64,000 nt of DNA from positions 62,001-126,000 of the forward strand of contig NZ_JAABOK010000009.1 of the NCBI RefSeq assembly GCF_009928525.1. Direction: 5' to 3'. Position numbers and translations under genes: made by a program. Below are positions 36,390 through 44,774 of this stretch, piece by piece (position 1 is the stretch's first letter; each line of letters starts with the position of its first letter). The notes beneath the pieces are model-generated. The model made no database searches. It saw nothing but the letters and a program-made list of their open reading frames with translations, and had not been told where the DNA came from. The stretch is from Chitinophaga solisilvae (GTDB lineage: Bacteria; Bacteroidota; Bacteroidia; Chitinophagales; Chitinophagaceae).

Positions 36390-37466
36390 TCATGCAGGTA
36401 TCATGACAGGATAATCAATTAATCCTTTTGCGCCGCCCTGATAGTATGTGTTTTTATCGCTGTCTGCGAACGGAATATTATGGCGGATGCGTTCTACGAG
36501 ATCAGGATTGGAGATGAAGGGTCTGCCGAAGGCGATGAGGTCTGCATGGAGTGTGTGCAGCGCTTTTTCTGCCTTGTCACTGTCGAATCCGCCGCCGAGT
36601 ATGAGCCAGTTGCGGAAGTGGTCGCGCAGCAGGCGGATGTAGTTGTCAGGAATGGGCGGGCGGCCGTTGGTAGATTGATCAGAGAGATGCAGATAGCGGA
36701 TATTCATCTTATCCAGTTTGGTAGCGAGGTAAAGATAGGTCGCTGTTTCCTCATCGTAGGGGGATAGGCCGTTGAGACTGGCATATGGTGAGATGCGTAT
36801 GCCTATGCGGTCTGCGCCGGCTATGTCTGTTGCGCCGGCCATGATTTCCAGGAGGAAGCGGCATCTGTTTTCGATACTGCCGCCGTATTCATCGGTGCGT
36901 TGGTTGGCGGCAGGGTGAAGAAATTGTTCCAGGAGGTAGCCATGGGCCGCATGTATTTCCACGCCGTCGAAACCGGCTGCCAGCGCATTTTCTACCGCCT
37001 GCAGGTGTGTGCGTACCATTATTCTGACAGCCGTTGTGCTGAGTGCTTCGGGTACCGGTAACGGGTATACGCCGTTGGTGGTGGGAATAGTTCCGGCGGC
37101 TGCGATGGCAGAAGGCGCCACCGGTGTAGTGTTACCGGGGATATTGAAGGGATGCCCGATGCGGCCGGAGTGAACCAGCTGTACAAATATTTTACCGCCA
37201 TTGTCATGAACGGCATCCGTCACTTTTTTCCATGCTGCGATCTGTTCACGGTTGTACAGGGCGGGCAAGTGGGTGATGCCCATGCCGTCGGGAGATATGA
37301 CGGTGCTTTCCGCGATGATAAGTCCGGCAGCTGCACGCTGACTGTAGTAAACAGGTACCAGTTCACCGGGTATGCCATTATCTGCTCTGCGTCTGCTCAT
37401 GGGAGCCATTACGATGCGGTTGTTCAGGTGTAGTGTATCGCTGCCGATCGGTGTTAATAGTTTCAT
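36390..37466 (-). CDS. Old yellow enzyme family alkene reductase
   Basis: The 358-residue FMN enzyme reduces activated alkenes with NAD(P)H. Signatures are LNNRIVMAPMSRRRA (about 15-29), VHSGRIGHP, FDGVEIHAAHGYLLEQFLHP with the substrate-binding H-x-x-H pair (partly quoted), RIGIRISP and the FMN phosphate site LILGGGFD with FGRPFISNPDLVERI. The ATG at 37466 (MKLLTPIGSDTL) is preferred over the upstream in-frame start. It is divergent from an AraC regulator with an 87-base shared promoter region, so that regulator probably controls it. Confidence 0.92.
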   Translation of the reverse strand: MKLLTPIGSDTLHLNNRIVMAPMSRRRADNGIPGELVPVYYSQRAAAGLIIAESTVISPDGMGITHLPALYNREQIAAWKKVTDAVHDNGGKIFVQLVHSGRIGHPFNIPGNTTPVAPSAIAAAGTIPTTNGVYPLPVPEALSTTAVRIMVRTHLQAVENALAAGFDGVEIHAAHGYLLEQFLHPAANQRTDEYGGSIENRCRFLLEIMAGATDIAGADRIGIRISPYASLNGLSPYDEETATYLYLATKLDKMNIRYLHLSDQSTNGRPPIPDNYIRLLRDHFRNWLILGGGFDSDKAEKALHTLHADLIAFGRPFISNPDLVERIRHNIPFADSDKNTYYQGGAKGLIDYPVMIPA

Positions 37467-37553
37467 ATGTTTGCTTTGATAAGGCAAAGTTATCCTGCCT
37501 GTAAACGCCGGAGCAGGAACAATGCGGGGATTCTGTTGTAATTTTGGAGGGTT

Positions 37554-38429
37554 ATGGGAGCAAGAAATTTATATACGCCGTTTGAATTACTGGAACTGAA
37601 TATGGAGGACTGGACGCCGCGGCCGCTGATTTATCATTTCTTTGAGATCATTCATATACAGGAGGGGACTGGTGTGCGGGTGGTGAATGGAAACAGGTTT
37701 CCGTACCGGCCGGGCAGCGTATTTATTTTCACGCCGCGCGATTGCCGCGGTTTTGAGATAGCGCAGCCCACGCGTTTTGTGACCGTGAGGTTTTCGGAAT
37801 TGTTTTTAGGAAAGGAGTATGGCGCGGAGGAGCGGGAGCGTATTACGGGCTGGCTGAAGCAACTGGAGTATATATTGTTTAATCATAACAAGCATCAGCC
37901 GGTGCTGGTGCAGCGGGTGAATGACTGCAAAATGATGGCATCACTGATTGCCAATATGATGGAAGAATACCGGAACCGGCACCAGTATTATGAGAATAAC
38001 CTGCAGCATTACCTGACCCTGCTGCTGAACCTTATTGCGCGTAATGTGGAGGCAGCATCGGCGGTGCGGGAGCCGGACGGGGAGGCGCCGCTGATCAGCA
38101 GGCTGATTACCTGGATACAGCAGCATATATATTACCCGGAGCAGCTGAAGCTGGAAACGATGGCTGCCCGTTTCAATATATCTGTTAACTATATAGGGGA
38201 GTTTTTCAAGAAGCAGACAGGGGAGAGTATCCAGCAGTATATTATCTGTTATAAGCTGCGGCTGGTGGAGCTACGGGTGGAGAACAGCCGGCTGACGATC
38301 GGGGAGATCGCCGATGAGCTGGGGTTCAGTGACGAAAGCCATATGAGCAGGCTGTTTAAGAAGTATTATGGGGTGAGCCCGGCGGCTTACCGTAAACAGA
38401 AAAAGGAGGGGGGCAGGCAGCCGGAATAA
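37554..38429 (+). CDS. AraC family transcriptional regulator
   Basis: The 291-residue protein has an N-terminal cupin-type sensor (about 20-110, GNRFPYRPGSVFIFTPRDCRGFE partly: YRPGSVFIFTP) and a C-terminal AraC DNA-binding domain (about 190-288). The latter has FNISVNYIGEFFKKQTGESIQQYI and the signature GFSDESHMSRLFKKYYGVSPAAYR. TAATTTTG at 37539-37546 is a plausible -7 element seven bases before the ATG. It is divergent from, and likely regulates, the old yellow enzyme gene. Confidence 0.9.
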   Translation: MGARNLYTPFELLELNMEDWTPRPLIYHFFEIIHIQEGTGVRVVNGNRFPYRPGSVFIFTPRDCRGFEIAQPTRFVTVRFSELFLGKEYGAEERERITGWLKQLEYILFNHNKHQPVLVQRVNDCKMMASLIANMMEEYRNRHQYYENNLQHYLTLLLNLIARNVEAASAVREPDGEAPLISRLITWIQQHIYYPEQLKLETMAARFNISVNYIGEFFKKQTGESIQQYIICYKLRLVELRVENSRLTIGEIADELGFSDESHMSRLFKKYYGVSPAAYRKQKKEGGRQPE

Positions 38430-38448
38430 AAAAAAATACATTTAAATA

Positions 38449-38479
38449 TTTGGATGTTTCGATAAAAGCTGTACATTTG
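38449..38479 (+). promoter_or_regulatory. Promoter of arsR with an internal operator-like site
   Basis: TTTG (38449-38452), 19 bases, then TACATTTG (38472-38479) is a textbook Bacteroidota promoter. It is followed by tatc and the ATG at 38484. Between the boxes lies tttcgataaaa, which resembles the ATCGATA motifs upstream of the SDR gene and may be an autoregulatory site. Confidence 0.65.
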
Positions 38480-38483
38480 TATC

Positions 38484-38753
38484 ATGGATCTGGGAATTAT
38501 AGAAAAAGCAGCAAATGCGGTAGCGGATAAGCACAGATTGTCGATTATCATGGAGATTGCCCAGAAGGGCAGTATCGTATGTGGCGATGTTTGTTGCCTT
38601 TGTTCCTTGTCGCAGCCTGCTGTGTCGCATCACGTAAAGATCCTGGTGGAGAGTGGTATACTGAATTCAGTAAAGAATGGCCGTATAGTGGAGCTGACAC
38701 TGAATAAGGAGATGATGAAGCAATTATCTTTGTTCTTTTTACAATTGAGCTGA
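38484..38753 (+). CDS. ArsR family winged-helix regulator with a cysteine cluster
   Basis: The 89-residue protein is a small ArsR/SmtB repressor: dimerisation helix IIEKAANAVADKHRLSI, recognition region CSLSQPAVSHHVKILVESG, and a wing NGRIVEL. Cysteines at 33, 37, 38 and 40 cluster on the helix before the recognition helix, near the alpha3 metal site of arsenic sensors, though not as the classical CVC. A thiol- or metal-based signal is possible. It is followed by an intrinsic terminator and an SDR gene with ATCGATA sites in its promoter. Confidence 0.88.
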   Translation: MDLGIIEKAANAVADKHRLSIIMEIAQKGSIVCGDVCCLCSLSQPAVSHHVKILVESGILNSVKNGRIVELTLNKEMMKQLSLFFLQLS

Positions 38754-38794
38754 GCGTACCTGTAAGCGGTGTGAACGGCTTTTTTTATCGGCAA

Positions 38795-38876
38795 ATACAT
38801 CGATATGTTTAAATGTATAGAAATATAGAGACGGGCATCTCTATTTTTTTACCTGAATATATCGATACTTTTAAAT
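38795..38876 (+). promoter_or_regulatory. Two ATCGATA-type operator candidates before the SDR gene
   Basis: The site at 38795-38818 (atacatcgatatgtttaaat and onward) and the site at 38857-38876 (atatatcgatacttttaaat) share an ATCGATA core followed by TTTTAAAT. The second overlaps TACTTTTA, the probable -7 element of the SDR gene. A terminator lies between them. A third, weaker version is in the arsR promoter. Repression by the ArsR protein is inferred. Confidence 0.5.
38825..38850 (+). terminator. Intrinsic terminator of arsR
   Basis: The stem atagaga / tctctat with loop cgggca is followed by seven T. It separates arsR from the SDR gene, which therefore has its own promoter. Confidence 0.75.
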
Positions 38877-38890
38877 AAATCAAATAGAAA

Positions 38891-39655
38891 ATGGATCAGT
38901 CACTCAAGAACAAGACCGCTATTATCACGGGAGGTAACAGTGGAATAGGATATGCAACAGCAGCAGATTTTTTGGCTAAAGGCGCAAGGGTGCTGATCAC
39001 GGGTCGCAATCCGGGTGCGGTGCAACGGGCAGTGCATTCGCTTGGATTTCCGGCGGAGGGGTTTACAGCAGATCAATCCAGTACGGACGACACGAAAAAA
39101 CTGGCGGAGTATGTGCGTAGTCGTTATGGCAAGGTAGACATACTGTTTATTAATGCAGGCATAGCTAAATTTTCAGGAATAACAGATGTAACAGAAGAGG
39201 ATTTTGATGCTATCATGAATATCAATTTCAGGGGCGCATTTTTCACAGTGCAGCAACTGTTACCATTGCTCAATGATGGCGGCAGTATTGTTTTCCTTTC
39301 AGCCACTAACGCCTACGCAGGGATGCCGGGAACGGCGGTGCTGTCTGCCAGTAAAGCAGCGATTAATTCTCTGGCAAGAACACTTTCCAGGGAGCTGGCG
39401 CCCCGGCATATCAGGGTGAACACAATTATCGGAGGTCCGATAGACACGCCGATCCTGGAGAAAATAGGCGTAAGCCATGACCAGGCAGGTGATATACGTA
39501 AGAAAATGACGGCCAGTATTCCGCTGGGAAGATTGGGAGAATCATCAGAAGTGGCCAATCTGGTGTCCTTCCTCGTATCTGATGGAGCAAGGTTTATTAC
39601 AGGCGGAGAATATAGCATAGATGGCGGATTGATGGTACATCCAGGAATTAACTAG
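38891..39655 (+). CDS. Short-chain dehydrogenase/reductase
   Basis: The 254-residue classical SDR has the NAD(P) site TGGNSGIGYATA (about 14-25), the NAG stretch as FINAGIAKF, catalytic serine in VFLSATNAYAG (the tyrosine of YxxxK is replaced by a T-A-V-L-S-A-S-K-A pattern: GTAVLSASKAAINSLA, with Lys kept), and a C-terminal FITGGEYSIDGG. The loss of the usual catalytic Tyr at the YxxxK position is odd for an active SDR, but some family members share it. RNPGAV after the second strand suggests NADP. It is probably under ArsR control. Confidence 0.88.
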   Translation: MDQSLKNKTAIITGGNSGIGYATAADFLAKGARVLITGRNPGAVQRAVHSLGFPAEGFTADQSSTDDTKKLAEYVRSRYGKVDILFINAGIAKFSGITDVTEEDFDAIMNINFRGAFFTVQQLLPLLNDGGSIVFLSATNAYAGMPGTAVLSASKAAINSLARTLSRELAPRHIRVNTIIGGPIDTPILEKIGVSHDQAGDIRKKMTASIPLGRLGESSEVANLVSFLVSDGARFITGGEYSIDGGLMVHPGIN

Positions 39656-40184
39656 AAAGAGACAGGTGAATTTGCAGATCGGCAGAACGGATATTTTAAG
39701 AGTGATGAATTAAGATAACGGATTTGGAAGATCAGACAGGCAACAGGCTCAGACAAGCGTAACAACAATCGAAAGGAAAGGAAAACGGACAGGAATCAAC
39801 ATAAGCTGCAAATTCCGGTATTACAATCCATCGGTCCGCCATTGACTAAAATTCAGCAGAAACAGTTATAAATGTTAAACAGGTTTTGGTTAGAAAAAAT
39901 TAGTGTTTTTTGATTTACAGTTGCTAGTAAAAGTTGAACATTGTAAACTAACCCCAAATTTATTTTTGCTTGCCAGGATTTGCCGGGAACCGGCTCCTGG
40001 CAAGCCTTTTTTAATAAAATAACCGGCCGGATTTTCCCCTTTGACCCCCGGAAATATGCCGGCTCCCTGCGCTTTTCCGGAAAGAAAAATCTAACTTGGT
40101 AATTTTTCACGTTTATACGTATATTTATATTGAATGCATAACCTGGCCTGCCGGAGGTAAAAATAACCCGAATAATAACCATGT
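39656..40184. other. Non-coding stretch between the SDR and hybrid-kinase genes
   Basis: No gene was found in these 529 AT-rich bases. They contain a strong terminator-like hairpin (39968-40012) that is too far from the SDR stop to be an obvious partner. The rest shows no recognisable feature apart from AT-rich promoter-like sequence near 40110-40135 ahead of the kinase gene. Confidence 0.6.
39968..40012 (+). terminator. Terminator-like hairpin with no assigned gene
   Basis: An 11-base perfect stem (gcttgccagga / tcctggcaagc) is followed by a run of six T. It lies 313 bases after the SDR stop and 173 before the kinase start. It could end a long SDR 3' untranslated region or a small RNA; TATTTTTG at 39961-39968 resembles a -7 box but would start transcription only at the hairpin itself. 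Confidence 0.6.
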
Positions 40185-41957
40185 ATGGAAGTTGCTAACC
40201 ATTCTTCAAGCAGAAAATTGTCGTGGAAAGAGATTTTGTCCTGGCCTGTGCTGGCGGGCACGAGGGATCTGAACAGTGTTGTTGACAGGCGACAGGTAAT
40301 CGTTCTGAACAACATATTGGCCTTAGTCCTCAGTGCGATGGTATTGGGAATCGGCAGCTATTTTTACGCACTTACGCACTCAATCTACTTTGTCATTGGG
40401 GTGCCGGTGGAAACGCTTTGCTTTTGGGCGGTTATTTATCTGAACCACCGGAAACTCTATTATTATGCAAACCTGCAGACACTGGTAGTAAATGCCATAT
40501 TTGCCGCGTACTGGAGTACCGTTTTAAGCGCAGGTATTTCACCAGAACTGGTTTTCGCGTTTATCATGCTGATTATTTTTCACCTGGCAAGTACGCTTAT
40601 TTTGTATAAGAAGAAAGCTCCGATTATATGGCTGGTAGTAAGCGTAATACTCGCTGGTATTGTGATTATTAATGCTTTCACACACTTTGTTGTGCCTTTG
40701 GAATTAACACCGAGAATAGCTTTTGTGATGCGTGCCTTTACAAGCGTGGCTTTATCCGTATTGATTCTGTTAACGCTTTCCTCCTATATGACACAAATCC
40801 GGAACCTGCTCAGGTCCGAGAGAAGGCTGAAAGAGATAGCAGAAAGCCGGAGTATATTTTTGCGGGAAACCTATCATGAATTAAGAACGCCTTTTAACGC
40901 AATTTTCGGTATTGCTCAGCTATTCCAGCGCAGAAAGAATCAGTATACAGAAGCTGAAAAACAGGAAATTGATGACCTTTTTGCTTCCTGTTATATAGCC
41001 AGAAACATTATTAACAATGTACTGGATATGTCCAGGGTCGATTCCGGTAAATTCTATCATGTTATTAAGAAACCGGTCAACCTGAAGGAATGTGTTTCTC
41101 ACTGCGTAGCTATGAACAGCTACCTGGCAAACTCCCGTGGAATATTTATCAATAATGAATTTGACACACGGATTCCGGCTTCGGTAGAAAGTGACCAGCT
41201 TTTATTGACAAAAGTGATCAATAATGTTTTATCAAACGCAGTGAAATTTGCTCCCGGTAACAGTGCTGTAACAATAAGTACCTGCCTTGAAGAAGAGAAA
41301 ATTGTATTCAGGGTAAAGAACCTGGGGGTAATTGAACCGGAAATTGCCGGCAGAATATTTGATCCTTTTGTTTCCGGACGCAATCAGATGATGGAAGGAA
41401 CAGGTTTAGGCCTTTGCATTACCAAACATTTGCTGGAGCTGATGGAGGGAAGTATTGCACTTGAGCAGGATGAAACAGAAACTATTTTTGCTTTTAATAT
41501 ACCATTAGAAACAGCAGAAGTGCAACAGCCGGTATCTACCAGAACTGCCGGTTATTTTAAAAAGAATTGTTTTGCCGGAGCATCTGCCCTGGTTATAGAA
41601 GACAATCTGTTAGATGCATCTCTGGCTAAGAAAATACTGATAGAAATGGGGATACGCACGATCCATTGTCAGGATGGTAGTCAGGCGTTTGATATTATTA
41701 CTGCCGAGAAACCTGATATTATACTTACAGATATTAATATGCCGGGCTATAAAAGTACGGATATGTTGCATCTTCTGCGAAGTACCACGGAAGTTAAAGA
41801 CACCCCCGTGATTGTAGTTTCAGGGGATGTCTTTAAAGAAGTGAAAGATGAAATGATGGAAGCCGGTGCAAATGCATTTCTAGGAAAGCCAATTCATTTC
41901 ACAGAACTTTATCTCGAACTATCAAAGCATTTGCCACAATATTACGCAATGCCATAA
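40185..41957 (+). CDS. Membrane-bound hybrid histidine kinase with receiver
   Basis: The 590-residue protein has an N-terminal block of about six membrane helices (about 40-200). HisKA follows with ETYHELRTPFNAIFG (phospho-His around residue 230), then HATPase_c (LSNAVKFAPG; GTGLGLCITKHLLELMEG) and a C-terminal receiver (about 465-585, Asp in IILTDINMPGY, Lys in FLGKPIH). The multi-helix region may sense a membrane-soluble signal. Codon and base use are AT-richer than most of the window. Its 3' end overlaps the terpene synthase gene on the other strand by 16 bases. Confidence 0.9.
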   Translation: MEVANHSSSRKLSWKEILSWPVLAGTRDLNSVVDRRQVIVLNNILALVLSAMVLGIGSYFYALTHSIYFVIGVPVETLCFWAVIYLNHRKLYYYANLQTLVVNAIFAAYWSTVLSAGISPELVFAFIMLIIFHLASTLILYKKKAPIIWLVVSVILAGIVIINAFTHFVVPLELTPRIAFVMRAFTSVALSVLILLTLSSYMTQIRNLLRSERRLKEIAESRSIFLRETYHELRTPFNAIFGIAQLFQRRKNQYTEAEKQEIDDLFASCYIARNIINNVLDMSRVDSGKFYHVIKKPVNLKECVSHCVAMNSYLANSRGIFINNEFDTRIPASVESDQLLLTKVINNVLSNAVKFAPGNSAVTISTCLEEEKIVFRVKNLGVIEPEIAGRIFDPFVSGRNQMMEGTGLGLCITKHLLELMEGSIALEQDETETIFAFNIPLETAEVQQPVSTRTAGYFKKNCFAGASALVIEDNLLDASLAKKILIEMGIRTIHCQDGSQAFDIITAEKPDIILTDINMPGYKSTDMLHLLRSTTEVKDTPVIVVSGDVFKEVKDEMMEAGANAFLGKPIHFTELYLELSKHLPQYYAMP

Positions 41958-42889
41958 CGATTTGTATCCATTACTGCCCAATGGTCGTAACCCTTGATGA
42001 TATTATATACCCCGCGGATATATTTGTCAACCTGCTGATTAATTTCCTTACTCCAGAAGGGAAGCGATTGCCTTTGTGCCTTTAGCTTTTCCTGGTACTG
42101 ATCGTGGTAATCAGTAACGTAATCGATTGCTTCATCATGAGAAATATGTAATTCGCGTTCTGCAATAAAAATGAGATTAAAACCAGTAGCTTCCAGTTCC
42201 TGCTCTCTTTCCCTTGAGTGCAGATCATTTGATAAGCAACCCAGATGACTTAGCGTTAGTTCTATTTCCTGAATAGCAGGATGTTGATAGACTACATCAG
42301 GAATGTTAAGTCTTTTGAATATTGCTGCCAGCGGAAACATAATGTAAAAGCCGGTTTGTGGCCTCATTTCAAAGTACTTTTCAATAGTAGGCGTGTAATT
42401 ATGTAATTGAATATCGAATTCAAAGAAGCATTCTTCCAAATAATCAATCATATGTTTACAGAAAACTTGGTACAAGAACGGTGTGCTGATGGCTTCCATT
42501 CTTAAAAGTATATCCGTGAGGCTTTTGCTGAGGTCATTACTCTTTAATGCTCTGTTACCCTTTAAAATACCAATGAATTCATAAAGAAGTATTTTCATTC
42601 TTGCGGCGCCAGTTGCATCAGAAGAACCCCTGTCACAAGCATCGTCTACAGTGAAGAGCCATGTAAGCAGATCTCCGGCCAGACATATCTGGTTATAGTC
42701 AGCATCCGGATATTCCCGTGCAGCCTGAAATCCAAACCTGGCCTTAGTATACCAGCTTATAGATTTGAATTGCGGAGCCAGCGAAAATTCTTGTGCCCAG
42801 CTTAAAGTGTGTTCCTGAACTGATTCAAAAGAGGAATGGATAGCGATTTTGCCTGGCAGTGTGATACAGGCCTGTACATGATTTGGCAT
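41942..42889 (-). CDS. Class I terpene synthase
   Basis: The 315-residue protein is a bacterial terpene cyclase that ionises a prenyl diphosphate with Mg2+ and cyclises the cation. Motifs are DDACD at 82-86 (aspartate-rich), the diphosphate sensor Arg around 176 (EMRPQTG), NDLHSRERE at 221-229 (NSE triad N221, S225, E229) and RY at 311-312 near the C-terminus. The size fits sesqui- or diterpene cyclases; product and chain length cannot be told. No prenyl transferase or P450 is adjacent. AACCTTTG ends four bases before its ATG. It lies in an AT-richer block and may be horizontally acquired. Confidence 0.92.
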   Translation of the reverse strand: MPNHVQACITLPGKIAIHSSFESVQEHTLSWAQEFSLAPQFKSISWYTKARFGFQAAREYPDADYNQICLAGDLLTWLFTVDDACDRGSSDATGAARMKILLYEFIGILKGNRALKSNDLSKSLTDILLRMEAISTPFLYQVFCKHMIDYLEECFFEFDIQLHNYTPTIEKYFEMRPQTGFYIMFPLAAIFKRLNIPDVVYQHPAIQEIELTLSHLGCLSNDLHSREREQELEATGFNLIFIAERELHISHDEAIDYVTDYHDQYQEKLKAQRQSLPFWSKEINQQVDKYIRGVYNIIKGYDHWAVMDTNRYGIA

Positions 42890-43294
42890 AACTCAAAGGT
42901 TTAAATGTTAGGAAAATAAATCGGTAATAGAAATATTATATATTAAAAATTAATATGTGTTTGGCATAAGAATACTCTGTTCAGGTTTGGATAGGAGGTC
43001 AGATGAATGATAAGAGAAGGCGATTCAATAAAGTGCGTGTCGATCAAAAAACTTTGTAAATGCTAGTTACCGGTCAATGGCAGACTTCAAACATCCCTAT
43101 TAAAATAGCTAAAAAGGACAAATTTTGTACGGAAAATATCCGGTCGGGGTTGTTTTTTGAAAAAGATAGTGATGAACAGCGGATAGTGAACTGTGGATTT
43201 CTGGCAGGTACATGAAGCTGTAATGCAGCAGGGACAAGGAAAGAATAGCCGCCAGCCGGCCACTGATGGTAACTCCGGCTGACGAAGGTATATA
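42890..43294. other. Non-coding stretch between the terpene synthase and the first mocR gene
   Basis: No gene was found in these 405 bases. The right end has a short GC-rich inverted repeat (agccgg at 43253-43258 with ccggct at 43275-43280) just beyond the mocR stop. Its stem is short and there is no U-tract, so it is only a weak terminator candidate. The left part is AT-rich and holds the terpene synthase promoter. Confidence 0.5.
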
Positions 43295-44719
43295 TTACAT
43301 TTTTCTTATAAGCTTTCCAAGGGTCTTTAAACCTTCGTCAACCTGCCTGCTCCAGGGGTTACCGTAACTGATCCGCAGGCAATTGTTGTATCGGTTCTGT
43401 AGAGAGAAAATACGGCCGGGACAAAAACTGATCTTATTTTTCAGCGCCTGCTGAAATAATTCAAAGGTATTGATATGGTCATCCAGCTCTATCCATAACA
43501 CAACGCCACCCTGCGGCCGGGAAACACGGGTGCTCTCCGGAAAATACTCACAGATGGCCTGGGAATACCGCAAACTCTGCGTATGCAGCTGCTTACGCAG
43601 GTTACGCAGATGAAAATCATAACGCCCTATCTCCAGGAAATGACCAATAGCCGCATGTGGCAGCGACGCGCAGGCAATAGAGTGATGCTGCTTCATCCGC
43701 AGCACCTTGTCCTTATACTTGCCCGGCATCGTCCAGCCTACGCGGTAACCCGGCGCCAGCGACTTGGAAAAGGAATTGCACAGCAACACATTCCCCGATT
43801 TATCAAACGACTTGCAGGAGACCGGCCGCTGTTTGCCAAAGTAAAGATCTCCGTAAATATCATCTTCTATCAGGGCTATATCATACTTCTCTATCATGGC
43901 CACCAGCGCCTGTTTGTGTGTATCCGGCATGCAGCATCCCAGCGGATTGTTGAAATTGGTGACAAACAAACATGCCTTGATTTTATGTTTGGGAATGGCC
44001 TTGTCCAGATAATCCAGGTCTACGCCCGTTACGGGATGCGTAGGCACCTCCAGCACCTTCAGGCCCAGGCTCTCTGCCAGCTGCAGCGTGCCGTAATACG
44101 CCGGGCTCTCCAGCGCAATGGTGTCGCCGGGCTGCGTCACAGACGCCATGCAAAGGGTGAGGGCATCCATACAGCCGCTGGTGGTAACTATATCATCTGC
44201 GGAATACACGGCTCCCCAGGTAAGGGAAAGCCGCGCAATCTGCCCGCGCAGCAATGCATTGCCCTGTAACTCTTCATACCAGATGCCGTTGGCCGGCAGC
44301 TGCCGCATGGCATGTATCACCGCCTTGGCCATCTTCGCCGCGGGGAGTATGCCCACCGGAGGCGCCGCCACAGAGAATTTCAGGATATTTTCATTCGCCG
44401 TATGGTTGAATACTTCCATCACCATATCGCTCACCGTTACTTCGCTGGCCTTTTTTACCGGTCTGCAGGTATCCGGCATGGGCAACATCTTATGCATGTT
44501 ACGGCGGATATAATAGCCTGATTTGGGCCGGGATTCAATCAGCCCCTTTCCTTCAAGATGATAGTAGGCCTGGAAGGCGGTAGTCAGACTAATACCTTGC
44601 TGTTTACTCAGCATACGTACGGAGGGCAGTTTCTCCCCCATCTTCATCACCTCTTTTTCTATCAGTTGCTCTATATTGTCTGCTACCTGCAGGTACAGAT
44701 GGTCGGCGGTCTTTATCAT
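43295..44719 (-). CDS. MocR-family regulator (GntR helix-turn-helix plus aminotransferase-like domain)
   Basis: The 474-residue protein has a GntR winged helix (1-75; EKLPSVRMLSKQQGISLTTAFQAYYHLE, partly: LPSVRMLSKQQGIS) and a fold-type I aminotransferase-like domain that binds PLP (TSGCMDALTLC, NFNNPLGCCMP, LIEDDIYGDL, and CNSFSKSLAPGYRVGW with the PLP lysine). Such proteins act as PLP-dependent or PLP-sensing transcription factors (PdxR, GabR, TauR types). It is a tandem paralogue of the next gene. Its promoter (-7 TACTTTTG at 44742-44749 on the minus strand) lies inside a direct-repeat operator. Confidence 0.92.
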   Translation of the reverse strand: MIKTADHLYLQVADNIEQLIEKEVMKMGEKLPSVRMLSKQQGISLTTAFQAYYHLEGKGLIESRPKSGYYIRRNMHKMLPMPDTCRPVKKASEVTVSDMVMEVFNHTANENILKFSVAAPPVGILPAAKMAKAVIHAMRQLPANGIWYEELQGNALLRGQIARLSLTWGAVYSADDIVTTSGCMDALTLCMASVTQPGDTIALESPAYYGTLQLAESLGLKVLEVPTHPVTGVDLDYLDKAIPKHKIKACLFVTNFNNPLGCCMPDTHKQALVAMIEKYDIALIEDDIYGDLYFGKQRPVSCKSFDKSGNVLLCNSFSKSLAPGYRVGWTMPGKYKDKVLRMKQHHSIACASLPHAAIGHFLEIGRYDFHLRNLRKQLHTQSLRYSQAICEYFPESTRVSRPQGGVVLWIELDDHINTFELFQQALKNKISFCPGRIFSLQNRYNNCLRISYGNPWSRQVDEGLKTLGKLIRKM

Positions 44720-44728
44720 GGCATTAAA

Positions 44729-44770
44729 ATCTGATATGGTTCAAAAGTACAAAATGGCATCTGTTTTATG
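44729..44770. promoter_or_regulatory. MocR operator A, direct repeat ATCTG...ATCTG
   Basis: ATCTGATATGGT at 44729-44740 and ATCTGTTTTATG at 44759-44770 are direct repeats 30 bases apart, with acaaaa between. The -7 element of mocR 1 lies between the two half-sites, which points to autorepression. The pattern matches sites B (46216) and C (48535). Confidence 0.65.
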
Positions 44771-44774
44771 CAAT

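Noticed and set aside
43253..43280. GC-rich inverted repeat after the first mocR gene as a terminator
   Set aside because: The six-base stem with a 16-base loop and no T-run is too weak to call.
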